From: Streptococcus caballi DSM 19004 | Lineage (GTDB): Bacteria > Bacillota > Bacilli > Lactobacillales > Streptococcaceae | DNA length: 64,000 nt | Reading direction: 5' to 3' | Assembly (NCBI RefSeq): GCF_000379985.1 | Contig: NZ_KB904063.1 | Coordinates: 85,736-149,735, forward strand | In this document: positions 37,400 to 45,374 of the stretch, in pieces | Numbering within the stretch: position 1 is the first letter of the stretch | How the letters are laid out: each line of letters begins with the position of its first letter | Notes under the pieces: generated by a model | Databases searched by the model: none | Told to the model about the DNA's origin: nothing | The model's input: only the letters and a program-made list of their open reading frames with translations | Translations under genes and position numbers: made by a program

Positions 37400-37590
37400 A
37401 TATATTTTCTCCTGGAAGATATTTCCTGACGAGGTCTAGAAAGATTTTGGCGGACTGGCTAAGGGGGACATATTTGCGCCAATGAGGTAAATCTCGGAAA
37501 AGACATCGGGGAAGAGTGGTTTGAAGATGAAGTTGCTATCTTCGGAAGAGAAAGTCAGCTTCTTTAAGATGAAAGTATAGTCTCCGCTAG
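37398..37590 (-). pseudogene. C-terminal remnant of a LysR-family regulator
   Basis: The minus strand reads GDYTFILKKLTFSSEDSNFI then KPLFPDVFSEIYLI and, after a frameshift, PLSQSAKIFLDLVRKYLP to TAA 37398-37400. This is the end of the LysR effector-binding domain; the typical PLSQSAKIF segment is clear. The N-terminal DNA-binding part is absent and the sequence runs straight into the divergent decarboxylase remnant, so a deletion removed both 5' halves. Confidence 0.7.
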
Positions 37591-37802
37591 CATTGATGGG
37601 GATACGCTATCTTCTGACTGTGACAATCTTGACTGTGTCATCCTTCACAGATAGTTCGCTTGTCTATCATTTTCAAAATGCCAAGAACAATGGTGTGACC
37701 AAAGATGAAATCTCAGCAACCTTTGCCCACATTGCTTCCTATGCTAGCTGGCCAAAATCCTGGGCAGCCTTTAGTTTAGAGAAGGCTGTTTGGACAGATT
37801 GA
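37590..37802 (+). pseudogene. C-terminal remnant of a carboxymuconolactone decarboxylase family protein
   Basis: The piece reads IRYLLTVTILTVSSFTDSSL, YHFQNAKNNGVTKDEISATF then AHIASYASWPKSWAAFSLEK, matching the C-terminal half of CMD/AhpD-like proteins. The N-terminal half with the start is missing. The short open frame from 37593 has no ribosome site and is unlikely to be expressed. A functional terminator still follows at 37815. Confidence 0.75.
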
Positions 37803-37814
37803 TAACTGGGCGAT

Positions 37815-37841
37815 GCTCACGCGAGATGCGTGGGCTTTTTT
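37815..37841 (+). terminator. Terminator after the CMD remnant
   Basis: GCTCACGC (37815-37822) pairs with GCGTGGGC (37828-37835) and TTTTTT follows. It insulates the ula promoter. Confidence 0.88.
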
Positions 37842-37873
37842 GTTCTTTAGAAGTATTGCCTCTCCAGTACAGG

Positions 37874-37932
37874 TTTGCACACTCAGCTGTGTATATCTTG
37901 GTCTTTTTGTTTGCGCTTACAAAATATATAAT
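37874..37932 (+). promoter_or_regulatory. ulaA operon control region: shared 35-bp element, cre site and -10
   Basis: 37874-37908 carries a 35-base element (TTTGCACACTC, two variable bases, CTGTGTATATCTTGGTC, then T-run) repeated in front of ulaG at 45267-45301 with only two differences. Its core ACACTCAGCTGTGT is an inverted repeat. TGTTTGCGCTTACA (37908-37921) is a CcpA cre site, and TATAAT lies at 37927-37932 without a good -35, as expected for an activator-dependent promoter. Confidence 0.75.
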
Positions 37933-37980
37933 AAAAGCGTAGACAAATCAATAAACTAATTTAGAAAAGGAGTCGTTATT

Positions 37981-39441
37981 ATGAATATACTTTTAGGTAT
38001 TCTTAACTGGTTCTCTCAAAACATTTTGCAACAGCCAGCTTTCTTTGTAGGTCTCTTGGTATTAGTAGGGTATCTCCTACTGAAAAAACCTCTGCATGAT
38101 GTTTTTGCAGGATTTATAAAAGCTACTGTTGGTTACATGATTTTGAACGTCGGTGCAGGTGGTCTGGTTTCTACTTTTCGCCCCATCCTAGCAGCTCTTA
38201 ACTTTAAGTTCAATATCGGTGCCGCTGTTATTGACCCATACTTTGGCTTGACAGCAGCTAATACTCTGATTGAAGAAAAGTTCCCTGCATTTGTCGGAAC
38301 TGCTACAACAGCTCTTTTGATTGGATTCTTTTTAAATATTCTTCTTGTAGCACTTCGCAAAGTGACTAAAGTTCGTACTTTGTTTATTACTGGTCACATC
38401 ATGGTACAGCAAGCTGCTACAGTTGCAATGATGCTCTTGGTTCTTATCCCAGCTTTCCGCACACCTTGGGTAGCTTCGCTTGCTGTAGGTGTTGTCTGTG
38501 GTCTCTACTGGGCAGTCAGCTCAAACATGACTGTTGAGCCAACTCAACGATTGACACACGGTGGTGGTTTTGCCATTGGTCACCAACAACAATTCGCTAT
38601 CTGGTTTGTAGATAAAGTTGCTCCAAAATTTGGTAAAAAGGAAGACAATCTTGATAACCTTAAATTGCCAGCGTTCTTGAATATTTTCCATGACACAGTT
38701 GTCGCATCTGCAACATTGATGATTTTCTTCTTTGGTGCAATCCTTTACATCTTGGGTCCAGACATCATGTCTAATGCAAAAATCATCACTTCTGGTACTT
38801 TGTTTGACCCAACAAAACAATCATTCTTCATGTATGTTATTTCAACAGCTTTCACTTTCTCAGTATATCTCTTCATATTGATGCAAGGTGTACGTATGTT
38901 CGTTGCTGAATTGACAAATGCCTTCCAAGGGATTTCTGCTAAATTGCTTCCTGGTTCATTCCCAGCGGTTGACGTTGCCGCTTCATACGGTTTTGGTTCA
39001 GCTTCAGCTACCTTGTTTGGTTTCGCAACTGGTCTTATTGGTCAATTGATTACAATTGTATTGCTCATTGTCTTTAAAAATCCAGTTCTTATTATTACTG
39101 GTTTCGTTCCAGTATTCTTTGATAACGCGGCTGTTGCTGTTTACGCTGATAAACGTGGTGGTTGGAAAGCAGCAGTTGTTCTCTCATTCATCTCAGGGGT
39201 TCTTCAAGTTGCACTTGGTGCTGTAGCAGTCTCACTCCTTGGTCTTGCTTCATACGGTGGTTACCATGGTAACATTGATTTTGATATCCCTTGGGTACCG
39301 TTCGCTTATATCTTCAAATATGCTGGGGTCATCGGATATGCTCTTGTCTGCCTATTTTTGCTTGCAATTCCTCAAATTCAATTCGCAAAAGCAAAAGATA
39401 AAGATGCTTATTATCGCGGTGATGCTCCTGCTGAAGATTAA
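37981..39441 (+). CDS. ulaA: Ascorbate-specific PTS permease, EIIC component
   Basis: Membrane channel of the phosphotransferase system that takes up L-ascorbate and delivers it as L-ascorbate 6-phosphate. The 486 residues form about eleven helices of the SgaT/UlaA family; FVGLLVLVGYLLLKKPLHDV near the start and TVEPTQRLTHGGGFAIGHQQ in the middle are family segments that shape the substrate pocket. AAAGGAG precedes ATG 37981. It heads the ulaABCDEF operon. Confidence 0.95.
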   Translation: MNILLGILNWFSQNILQQPAFFVGLLVLVGYLLLKKPLHDVFAGFIKATVGYMILNVGAGGLVSTFRPILAALNFKFNIGAAVIDPYFGLTAANTLIEEKFPAFVGTATTALLIGFFLNILLVALRKVTKVRTLFITGHIMVQQAATVAMMLLVLIPAFRTPWVASLAVGVVCGLYWAVSSNMTVEPTQRLTHGGGFAIGHQQQFAIWFVDKVAPKFGKKEDNLDNLKLPAFLNIFHDTVVASATLMIFFFGAILYILGPDIMSNAKIITSGTLFDPTKQSFFMYVISTAFTFSVYLFILMQGVRMFVAELTNAFQGISAKLLPGSFPAVDVAASYGFGSASATLFGFATGLIGQLITIVLLIVFKNPVLIITGFVPVFFDNAAVAVYADKRGGWKAAVVLSFISGVLQVALGAVAVSLLGLASYGGYHGNIDFDIPWVPFAYIFKYAGVIGYALVCLFLLAIPQIQFAKAKDKDAYYRGDAPAED

Positions 39442-39526
39442 TACTAATAAAAGTTTCTTGCGGAGCAGTTTTTTCTAGATGAGTGTTCAATCTCATAGGC
39501 CTTATCAAAACTATCAATCGTCTTAA

Positions 39527-39547
39527 ACTAATAGCTTAGCTATTAGT
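39527..39547 (+). other. Hairpin between ulaA and ulaB
   Basis: ACTAATAGC (39527-39535) pairs with GCTATTAGT (39539-39547). There is no U-tract, so it is more likely an mRNA stability or processing element than a terminator. Confidence 0.55.
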
Positions 39548-39586
39548 AAAACAAAAATCGTTAAACGTTAAATGGAGGAAAATGTT

Positions 39587-39865
39587 ATGGTTAAAGTTCT
39601 TACAGCATGTGGTAACGGAATGGGTTCTTCTATGGTTATCAAAATGAAAGTTGAGAATGCTCTTCGTCAACTCGGTGTGAGTGACATTGAATCTGCATCC
39701 TGTTCAGTTGGTGAAGCAAAAGGATTGGCTGCTAACTATGATATTGTAGTTGCTTCCAATCATTTGATTCATGAATTAGATGGACGCACAAAAGGACATC
39801 TTGTTGGTCTTGATAACTTAATGGACGATAATGAAATTAAAACTAAATTGCAAGCTATCTTGTAA
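39587..39865 (+). CDS. ulaB: Ascorbate PTS EIIB component
   Basis: Small cytosolic phosphocarrier that passes phosphate from EIIA to ascorbate at the EIIC. The 92-residue protein begins MVKVLTACGNGMGSSMVIK; the cysteine in ACGNGMGSS is the phosphorylated residue. GGAGG at 39574-39578 fits ATG 39587 better than the in-frame ATG at 39572, which overlaps the ribosome site. It follows ulaA after a hairpin-containing gap of about 145 bases. Confidence 0.95.
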   Translation: MVKVLTACGNGMGSSMVIKMKVENALRQLGVSDIESASCSVGEAKGLAANYDIVVASNHLIHELDGRTKGHLVGLDNLMDDNEIKTKLQAIL

Positions 39866-39876
39866 TCATTTGAAGT

Positions 39877-39906
39877 AAGGTGCTTTCAAGAGCTTGAGAG
39901 CACTTT
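39877..39906 (+). other. Hairpin between ulaB and ulaC
   Basis: AAGGTGCTTTC (39877-39887) pairs with GAGAGCACTTT (39896-39906), eleven pairs with G-U, followed by CTCATTT. Partial termination is possible. Confidence 0.5.
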
Positions 39907-39939
39907 CTCATTTAAAATGGCATTTGAAAGGAAACAATT

Positions 39940-40425
39940 ATGAACTTAGCACAAGCTTTTAAAGAAAATAATTCTATTCGTCTTGGTTTGACAGCAAAAG
40001 ATTGGAAAGAAGCGGTGAAATTATCTGTTGATCCCCTAATTGAAAGCGGCGCTGTAAAGCCAGAATATTACGATGCAATCATTGAGTCAACTGAAAAATA
40101 TGGTCCTTATTATATCTTGATGCCTGGTATGGCTATGCCGCATGCACGCCCAGAAGCCGGTGTACAGCGTGATGCTTTCTCCTTGGTAACTTTGACTGAA
40201 CCAGTTAAATTTACAGATGGCAAGGAGGTTCAAGTGCTTTTAGCGCTTGCAGCAACAAGTTCTAAGATTCACACATCAGTTGCTATTCCACAAATCATTG
40301 CTCTATTTGAATTGGAGAATTCTATTGAACGCCTGGTTAACTGCAAGACAGAAGACGAAGTGTATGCAATGGTTGAAGAATCTAAAAACAGCCCTTATCT
40401 TGAAGGCCTAGATTTGGACAGTTAA
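39940..40425 (+). CDS. ulaC: Ascorbate PTS EIIA component
   Basis: Mannitol/fructose-type EIIA domain of 161 residues that accepts phosphate from HPr. The active-site histidine is in GMAMPHARPEAGV, and the following FTDGKEVQVLLALAATSSKIH segment is typical of UlaC. AAAGGA precedes ATG 39940. Together with ulaA and ulaB it gives a complete ascorbate permease. Confidence 0.95.
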   Translation: MNLAQAFKENNSIRLGLTAKDWKEAVKLSVDPLIESGAVKPEYYDAIIESTEKYGPYYILMPGMAMPHARPEAGVQRDAFSLVTLTEPVKFTDGKEVQVLLALAATSSKIHTSVAIPQIIALFELENSIERLVNCKTEDEVYAMVEESKNSPYLEGLDLDS

Positions 40426-40476
40426 GAGTAAAAAAAGCTGGAAATAAGAAACTATTTTACGAAAGGATTTGATAAA

Positions 40477-41142
40477 ATGACAAAACAATTACCTAATTTG
40501 CAAGTTGCACTTGACCACTCTGATTTGAAGGGAGCCATTACAGCTGCCGTTTCTGTTGGTAACGAAGTTGATGTTATCGAAGCAGGTACAGTTTGCTTGC
40601 TCCAAGTTGGTTCTGAATTAGTTGAAGTATTACGCAGCCTGTTCCCAGAAAAGATCATCGTTGCTGATACTAAATGTGCTGATGCTGGTGGAACAGTGGC
40701 TAAAAATAATGCTGTTCGAGGAGCTGACTGGATGACTTGTATCTGTTCAGCAACTATTCCGACAATGAAAGCAGCGCGCAAAGCGATTGAAGAAGTTCGT
40801 GGTGATCGTGGTGAAATCCAGGTAGAACTCTACGGAGATTGGACTTATGAGCAAGCACAACAATGGCTTGATGCTGGTATTTCACAAGTCATCTACCACC
40901 AATCACGTGATGCCCTTCTTGCTGGTGAAACTTGGGGTGAAAAAGACCTCAACAAGGTTAAAAAATTGGTTGATATGGGCTTCCGTGTTTCAGTAACAGG
41001 TGGCTTGTCAACAGATACACTCAAACTCTTTGAAGGTGTAGATGTCTTCACCTTTATCGCTGGTCGTGGGATCACTGAAGCTGAAGATCCAGCAGCAGCA
41101 GCGCGTGCTTTCAAAGACGAAATCCGTCGCATTTGGGGGTAA
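40477..41142 (+). CDS. ulaD: 3-keto-L-gulonate-6-phosphate decarboxylase
   Basis: Orotidine-5'-phosphate decarboxylase-fold enzyme that converts 3-keto-L-gulonate 6-phosphate to L-xylulose 5-phosphate with loss of CO2. In the 221 residues, the DxKxxD metal/catalytic motif is visible as ADTKCADAGG, followed by the phosphate-binding VTGGL and IAGRGIT loops near the C-terminus. CGAAAGGA lies before ATG 40477. The next gene starts five bases after the stop. Confidence 0.95.
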   Translation: MTKQLPNLQVALDHSDLKGAITAAVSVGNEVDVIEAGTVCLLQVGSELVEVLRSLFPEKIIVADTKCADAGGTVAKNNAVRGADWMTCICSATIPTMKAARKAIEEVRGDRGEIQVELYGDWTYEQAQQWLDAGISQVIYHQSRDALLAGETWGEKDLNKVKKLVDMGFRVSVTGGLSTDTLKLFEGVDVFTFIAGRGITEAEDPAAAARAFKDEIRRIWG

Positions 41143-41147
41143 GGCCT

Positions 41148-42011
41148 ATGGCACGTCCAATTGGTATTTATGAAAAAGCTACACCAAAGCACTTTACTTG
41201 GTTAGAACGTCTTAATTTCGCTAAGGAACTTGGTTTTGATTTTGTGGAAATGTCTGTGGATGAATCTGACGCTCGTTTAGACCGCCTCAAATGGAGCAAG
41301 GAAGAACGTCTTGAAGTGGTCAAGGCCATCTATGAAACAGGCATTCGTATTTCATCCATCTGTTTCTCAGGTCATCGCCGTTATCCGCTGGGCTCTAACG
41401 ATCCTGAAAAAGAGGCTAAGTCCCTGGAAATGATGAAAGATTGTATCGAATTGGCTCAGGACTTGGGTGTTCGCAACATCCAGCTGGCTGGCTATGATGT
41501 CTACTATGAAGAAAAATCACCAGAAACTCGCGCTCGCTTTATCAAAAATTTGCGTAAAGCCTGTGATTGGGCAGAAGAAGCTCAGGTGATTCTATCTATC
41601 GAAATCATGGATGATCCTTTCATCAACTCCATTGAGAAATATCTAGCTGTTGAAAAAGAAATTGATTCGCCTTATCTTTTTGTCTATCCTGATACTGGTA
41701 ATGTTTCAGCTTGGCATAATGATATTTATAGTGAATTCTACATTGGTCACAAATCAATCGCAGCCCTCCACTTGAAAGATACCTATGCGGTAACGGAAAC
41801 TTCCAAAGGTCAATTCCGCGATGTGTCTTTTGGTCAAGGCTGCGTGGATTGGGAACATGTTTTTGATGTACTTAAGAAAACTAATTATAATGGTCCTTTC
41901 CTTATCGAAATGTGGTCTGAAAATTGTGAAACAGTAGAAGAAACCAAGGCTGCTATTAAAGAAGCTCAAGATTTCCTCTACCCATTAATAGAGAAAGCGG
42001 GGTTGTGTTAA
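41148..42011 (+). CDS. ulaE: L-ribulose/L-xylulose-5-phosphate 3-epimerase
   Basis: Xylose-isomerase-like TIM barrel of 287 residues that converts L-xylulose 5-phosphate to L-ribulose 5-phosphate. Metal-ligand segments are visible: SIEIMDDPF, YPDTGNVSAWH, ALHLKDT and FLIEMWSEN. ATG 41148 follows the strong GGGGGTAAGG site; the in-frame ATG at 41133 lies inside ulaD. The stop overlaps the ulaF start. Confidence 0.93.
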   Translation: MARPIGIYEKATPKHFTWLERLNFAKELGFDFVEMSVDESDARLDRLKWSKEERLEVVKAIYETGIRISSICFSGHRRYPLGSNDPEKEAKSLEMMKDCIELAQDLGVRNIQLAGYDVYYEEKSPETRARFIKNLRKACDWAEEAQVILSIEIMDDPFINSIEKYLAVEKEIDSPYLFVYPDTGNVSAWHNDIYSEFYIGHKSIAALHLKDTYAVTETSKGQFRDVSFGQGCVDWEHVFDVLKKTNYNGPFLIEMWSENCETVEETKAAIKEAQDFLYPLIEKAGLC

Positions 42012-42721
42012 TGTTAGCACCTGAACTCAGAGAACGAGTATATAAAGCGAATATGGAATTGCCAGAACATGGTTTAGTTAAGTTCACTTGGGGCAATGTT
42101 TCGGCTATTGATCGTGAAAAAGGCTTAATAGCGATTAAGCCTTCTGGTGTGGACTATGCTAAATTGTCTCCAGAAAACATGGTTGTAACAGATTTAGATG
42201 GAAATATTTTAGATGGGGATTTGAACCCTTCATCTGACCTTTCTACTCATGTCGAATTATATAAAGCATTTCCAGAAGTTGGTGGGATTGTTCATACCCA
42301 CTCAACAGAAGGCGTGGCTTGGGCTCAGGCAGGTCGTGATATTCCTTGCTATGGAACAACTCATGCAGATACTTTCTATGGACCAATTCCATGTGCGCGT
42401 GCTCTTACACCTGAAGAAATCAATGGTGAGTACGAAAAAGAGACTGGTAAAGTCATTATCGAAGAATTTGCAAAACGTGGGTTAGATCCATTGGCAGTTT
42501 CTGGTGTAACTGTTCGTAATCATGGGCCGTTTGCTTGGGGCAAGGATGAAAAGTCAGCTGTCTACAATGCAGTTGTTCTTGAGGAGGCCGCTCGTATGGC
42601 TCGTTATACGGAAAGTATTAACCCACAAGTTGAAGAAGTCCCTCAGGCCTTAAAGGATAAACATTATCTCCGTAAACATGGTAAAAATGCTTATTATGGT
42701 CAAAAAGGCGATCAACATTAA
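42011..42721 (+). CDS. ulaF: L-ribulose-5-phosphate 4-epimerase
   Basis: Class II aldolase-fold, zinc-dependent enzyme producing D-xylulose 5-phosphate, the exit into the pentose phosphate pathway. In 236 residues the TWGNVSAIDRE, IKPSGVDY and zinc-binding HTHSTEGVAWAQAG segments are clear, with a further histidine in TTHADTFYG and RNHGPFAWG near residue 170. The start ATG 42011 shares one base with the ulaE stop (TAATG), so translation is coupled. Confidence 0.95.
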   Translation: MLAPELRERVYKANMELPEHGLVKFTWGNVSAIDREKGLIAIKPSGVDYAKLSPENMVVTDLDGNILDGDLNPSSDLSTHVELYKAFPEVGGIVHTHSTEGVAWAQAGRDIPCYGTTHADTFYGPIPCARALTPEEINGEYEKETGKVIIEEFAKRGLDPLAVSGVTVRNHGPFAWGKDEKSAVYNAVVLEEAARMARYTESINPQVEEVPQALKDKHYLRKHGKNAYYGQKGDQH

Positions 42722-42724
42722 GGT

Positions 42725-42824
42725 AAGAAGGAAATTGATTCTAGATTCATATGATTGCTTCTTGTTTTTCAAGTTATTAATAAAATAAAGTAGATCTTCA
42801 TCTTTTGTGAGGGCCTACTTTATT
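42725..42824 (+). other. Two inverted repeats after ulaF
   Basis: AAGAAG (42725-42730) pairs with CTTCTT (42758-42763), followed by GTTTTT, a possible weak operon terminator. AATAAAGTAG (42784-42793) pairs perfectly with CTACTTTATT (42815-42824) directly before the AGGAGG of the next gene. Confidence 0.5.
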
Positions 42825-42834
42825 AGGAGGAGCT

Positions 42835-43450
42835 ATGCGGAAATTTTCACAAGACATGGTAACAGAGGCAGCCTATTATTTGGAAATTATTTTATCTCTT
42901 GTTTTAGCACTTGCTATGCTATTTTCTCATTTTCGTTATTAAGTGATTTAACAGGACTTGGAATCACTACAGATAATGTTAACAAATTATATCAATCGTT
43001 TTTGGGTAGAGCAATGGCACTAGCTGTGGGGATTGAACTTATCAAGATGTTTTCTAAACCATCTCCTAATACAATTATTGAAGTGCTTGTATTTGCCTTA
43101 GTCAGGCAGCTAATTGTTAAACGTACTTCTATCTTAGATTTTTTGTTGGGAGTTCTAGCGGTTGCCATTCTGTTTGCAGTGAGAAAATATCTATTTACTC
43201 AGTTTGATGATTCTAACAATCTTGTTATGCGAGCTAGTCAGAAGGTTAAGCTGGCTAATGTCATTGCACGTGTTCATATTGAGGCTGAAAAGTCTGAGAC
43301 TTTACGTGATTTTGTAACTAGAAAACTCCTTGAAGAAGATAAAACAATTCGATTGGTGCATGTGTTTATCTCAACAATGTCGCTCTTCATATTGATAATA
43401 TGCAGGGTAACTTGATTACCCGTGTAGAAATTATGAGGGACTTACAGTAA
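42835..43450 (+). pseudogene. Frameshifted PsiE-like membrane protein in the ula cluster
   Basis: ATG 42835 after AGGAGG reads MRKFSQDMVTEAAYYLEII with a membrane helix, then stops; a -1-base shift in the TTTTCG run near 42932 restores SLLSDLTGLGITTDNVNKLY and three more helices, then a cytosolic tail VKLANVIARVHIEAEKSETL. A second single-base loss near 43357 hides the end, GACVYLNNVALHIDNMQGNL to DLQ. The 616-nt span is two bases short of an intact 205-codon frame. The family assignment is tentative. Two independent single-base losses suggest real decay, though sequencing error is possible. Confidence 0.7.
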
Positions 43451-43468
43451 GCGATAAAAGGAGTCTTA

Positions 43469-43477
43469 TGCTATAAT
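43469..43477 (+). promoter_or_regulatory. ulaR promoter (extended -10)
   Basis: TGCTATAAT with TATAAT at 43472-43477 lies just after the upstream pseudogene, giving a short leader of about 20-25 bases before the ribosome site GGAGGAG (43495-43501). No clear -35. Confidence 0.65.
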
Positions 43478-43507
43478 GATAACGAATTCAGAAGGGAGGA
43501 GAAGATT

Positions 43508-45172
43508 ATTTTAGACAAAAAAAGTTATGATCTTCTGTCCTATATTTTGACATTGGATGAGTATGAGACCATTATGGTTATTTCAAATCATCTTAATCAG
43601 TCCAGGCGAAAGGTCTATTATCATTTAGATAAAATCAACGAGGCGCTACCAGACGGTGTTGAGAAGATTGTTAGCTACCCTCGGATTGGTATCAAATTGA
43701 CTGCTGAACAAAAAGCAGCTTGTCGTCGCATGTTAGATGAGTTGAGCATTTATTCTTATGTGATGAGTGTTAGTGAGCGCATTAAGATGCTGTTGACTTA
43801 CATTGCCATTTCAAAGGAACGGGTTACCCTTGAAAAACTTGTACAGCTAGGAGCCGTTTCGCGCAATACGATTTTAAATGACTTGAATGATATTAGACAC
43901 CAATTGGTGACTAACGAATATGATATTCAACTGCATGTGACTAAGGCCCGTGGTTATTATCTTGACTGCCATCCACTATCTAAAATTCAATTTCTTTATC
44001 GTCTTTTGTATGATATTCATACGTCTGGCAATCAGGAATTTATTAACATTGTTAGAGAACGAATTATTGATTTAACTGGCTTTGATCGTTATTTCTCACC
44101 TGAGGTCAAGCACTATTTGCGCCAGCAATTATCCTCAGCCCAAGAAAGTTTGGGAAAAAAGATTAATGGTAAGGACAGTCAATTTATGGAGCAAATTCTG
44201 CCCTATCTTCTTTTAAGTTATCAAAGTATTGATATGACAGACAAAGAGAAAGAACTGATACAACGAGATTTTAGTATCACTTGGGATCGTAAGGAGTATA
44301 GGCTGGCACATCAGATATCAGATGATCTAGCCGAAAAATTTGATATTCATTTAGATGAGATTGAAGTTAGTTTGATTGCTATGCTACTCCTGTCTTTTAG
44401 AAAGGATAGTGATAGCAATAACGAAAGCTCTGATTATGATGATATACGTTTAGTTTTGAGTAACTATCTTGATGCTATTACCAAGGCCTATGGTTTAGTT
44501 TTCAATCACAGAGATGCCCTTCTCAATCAGCTGATTACGCATTGTAAAGCTTTGCTTTATCGCAAGACTTATGGTATTTTGTCCATCAATCCTTTAACTA
44601 AATATATTAAGGCAAAGTATGATTCTCTTTTCAAAATCAGTAAGTCTAAAATTGCCATTTTAGAAGAAGCTTGGCTAATCCAGATGACCGACGATGATAT
44701 TGCCCATATTACGATTCATTTAGGAGGCGAATTGCAGCGAGATGAGGATACTTTTAATCGCAATAAGCATGTGGTTATTGTCTGTGATGAAGGAATTGGT
44801 GTTCAGAAATTACTCTTAAGTCAATGTCGAGACTACCTTAATTATTGTGAAATTGATGCTGTGTTTACTTCGGAGCAGTTTCACAGTGTGAGCGACCTCG
44901 TGACCGTCAACGCAGTTATCTCTACTAGCGATGCCATTGATAGCTGTTTTCCAGTGATTGTGGTACACCCGATTTTGAGTGATGACGATATGATTAAGTT
45001 AATCCGTTTCTCAAATAATCGTGATCTTAGAGAGGAAAGTCGCTTTGACCATAAATTAGAGCTATGCTTACTTCCTTACATTTCAGATTCCAAGGAACGT
45101 TACATTCTGAAATCCCAAATTGAAAGACTGGTGAGTCAGGAATTAATCGGTGGAAATCCAGTAGTTGACTAA
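43508..45172 (+). CDS. ulaR: BglG/MtlR-type PTS-responsive transcriptional regulator of the ula genes
   Basis: A modular regulator of about 554 residues: N-terminal helix-turn-helix (SNHLNQSRRKVYYHLDKIN, second HTH near SRNTILNDLNDIR), two PRD domains with regulatory histidines (about residues 190-400, for example AHQISDDLAEKF and ITHCKALLYR), and an EIIB-like domain with VVIVCDEGIGVQKLL. The homologous N-terminus LDKKSYDLLSYIL is encoded upstream of the first standard start (TTG 43547, no ribosome site). GGAGGAG at 43495-43501 points to ATT 43508 or ATT 43505 as start codon, an apparent mutated ATG. It probably activates both ula promoters. Confidence 0.85.
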   Translation: MLDKKSYDLLSYILTLDEYETIMVISNHLNQSRRKVYYHLDKINEALPDGVEKIVSYPRIGIKLTAEQKAACRRMLDELSIYSYVMSVSERIKMLLTYIAISKERVTLEKLVQLGAVSRNTILNDLNDIRHQLVTNEYDIQLHVTKARGYYLDCHPLSKIQFLYRLLYDIHTSGNQEFINIVRERIIDLTGFDRYFSPEVKHYLRQQLSSAQESLGKKINGKDSQFMEQILPYLLLSYQSIDMTDKEKELIQRDFSITWDRKEYRLAHQISDDLAEKFDIHLDEIEVSLIAMLLLSFRKDSDSNNESSDYDDIRLVLSNYLDAITKAYGLVFNHRDALLNQLITHCKALLYRKTYGILSINPLTKYIKAKYDSLFKISKSKIAILEEAWLIQMTDDDIAHITIHLGGELQRDEDTFNRNKHVVIVCDEGIGVQKLLLSQCRDYLNYCEIDAVFTSEQFHSVSDLVTVNAVISTSDAIDSCFPVIVVHPILSDDDMIKLIRFSNNRDLREESRFDHKLELCLLPYISDSKERYILKSQIERLVSQELIGGNPVVD

Positions 45173-45182
45173 TATTTTAGAT

Positions 45183-45213
45183 AAATCCTTCCTAGTACAG
45201 GTAGGATTTTTTT
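45183..45213 (+). terminator. Terminator of ulaR
   Basis: AAATCCT (45183-45189) pairs with AGGATTT (45203-45209), with inner CCT/AGG, followed by TTTTTTT. Confidence 0.88.
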
Positions 45214-45266
45214 CTTAAAGAGGCATAGAAACACTCTATTTTTAGCCTTTAGCACTTCAGCCCACT

Positions 45267-45325
45267 TTTGCACACTCGTCTGTGTATATCTTGGTCTTTT
45301 TTGAAAACGTTTTTAGAGATATACT
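45267..45325 (+). promoter_or_regulatory. ulaG control region: second copy of the 35-bp ula element, cre and -10
   Basis: 45267-45301 repeats the ulaA element with 33 of 35 bases identical. TGAAAACGTTTTTA (45302-45315) is a cre site in the same relative position, and TATACT (45320-45325) is a -10 with no good -35. Spacing from element to -10 is the same as at ulaA. Confidence 0.75.
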
Positions 45326-45374
45326 ATTACTGTAAACAAACAAAATAGTAATTTTCACGAGGGGGAAATGTAAA

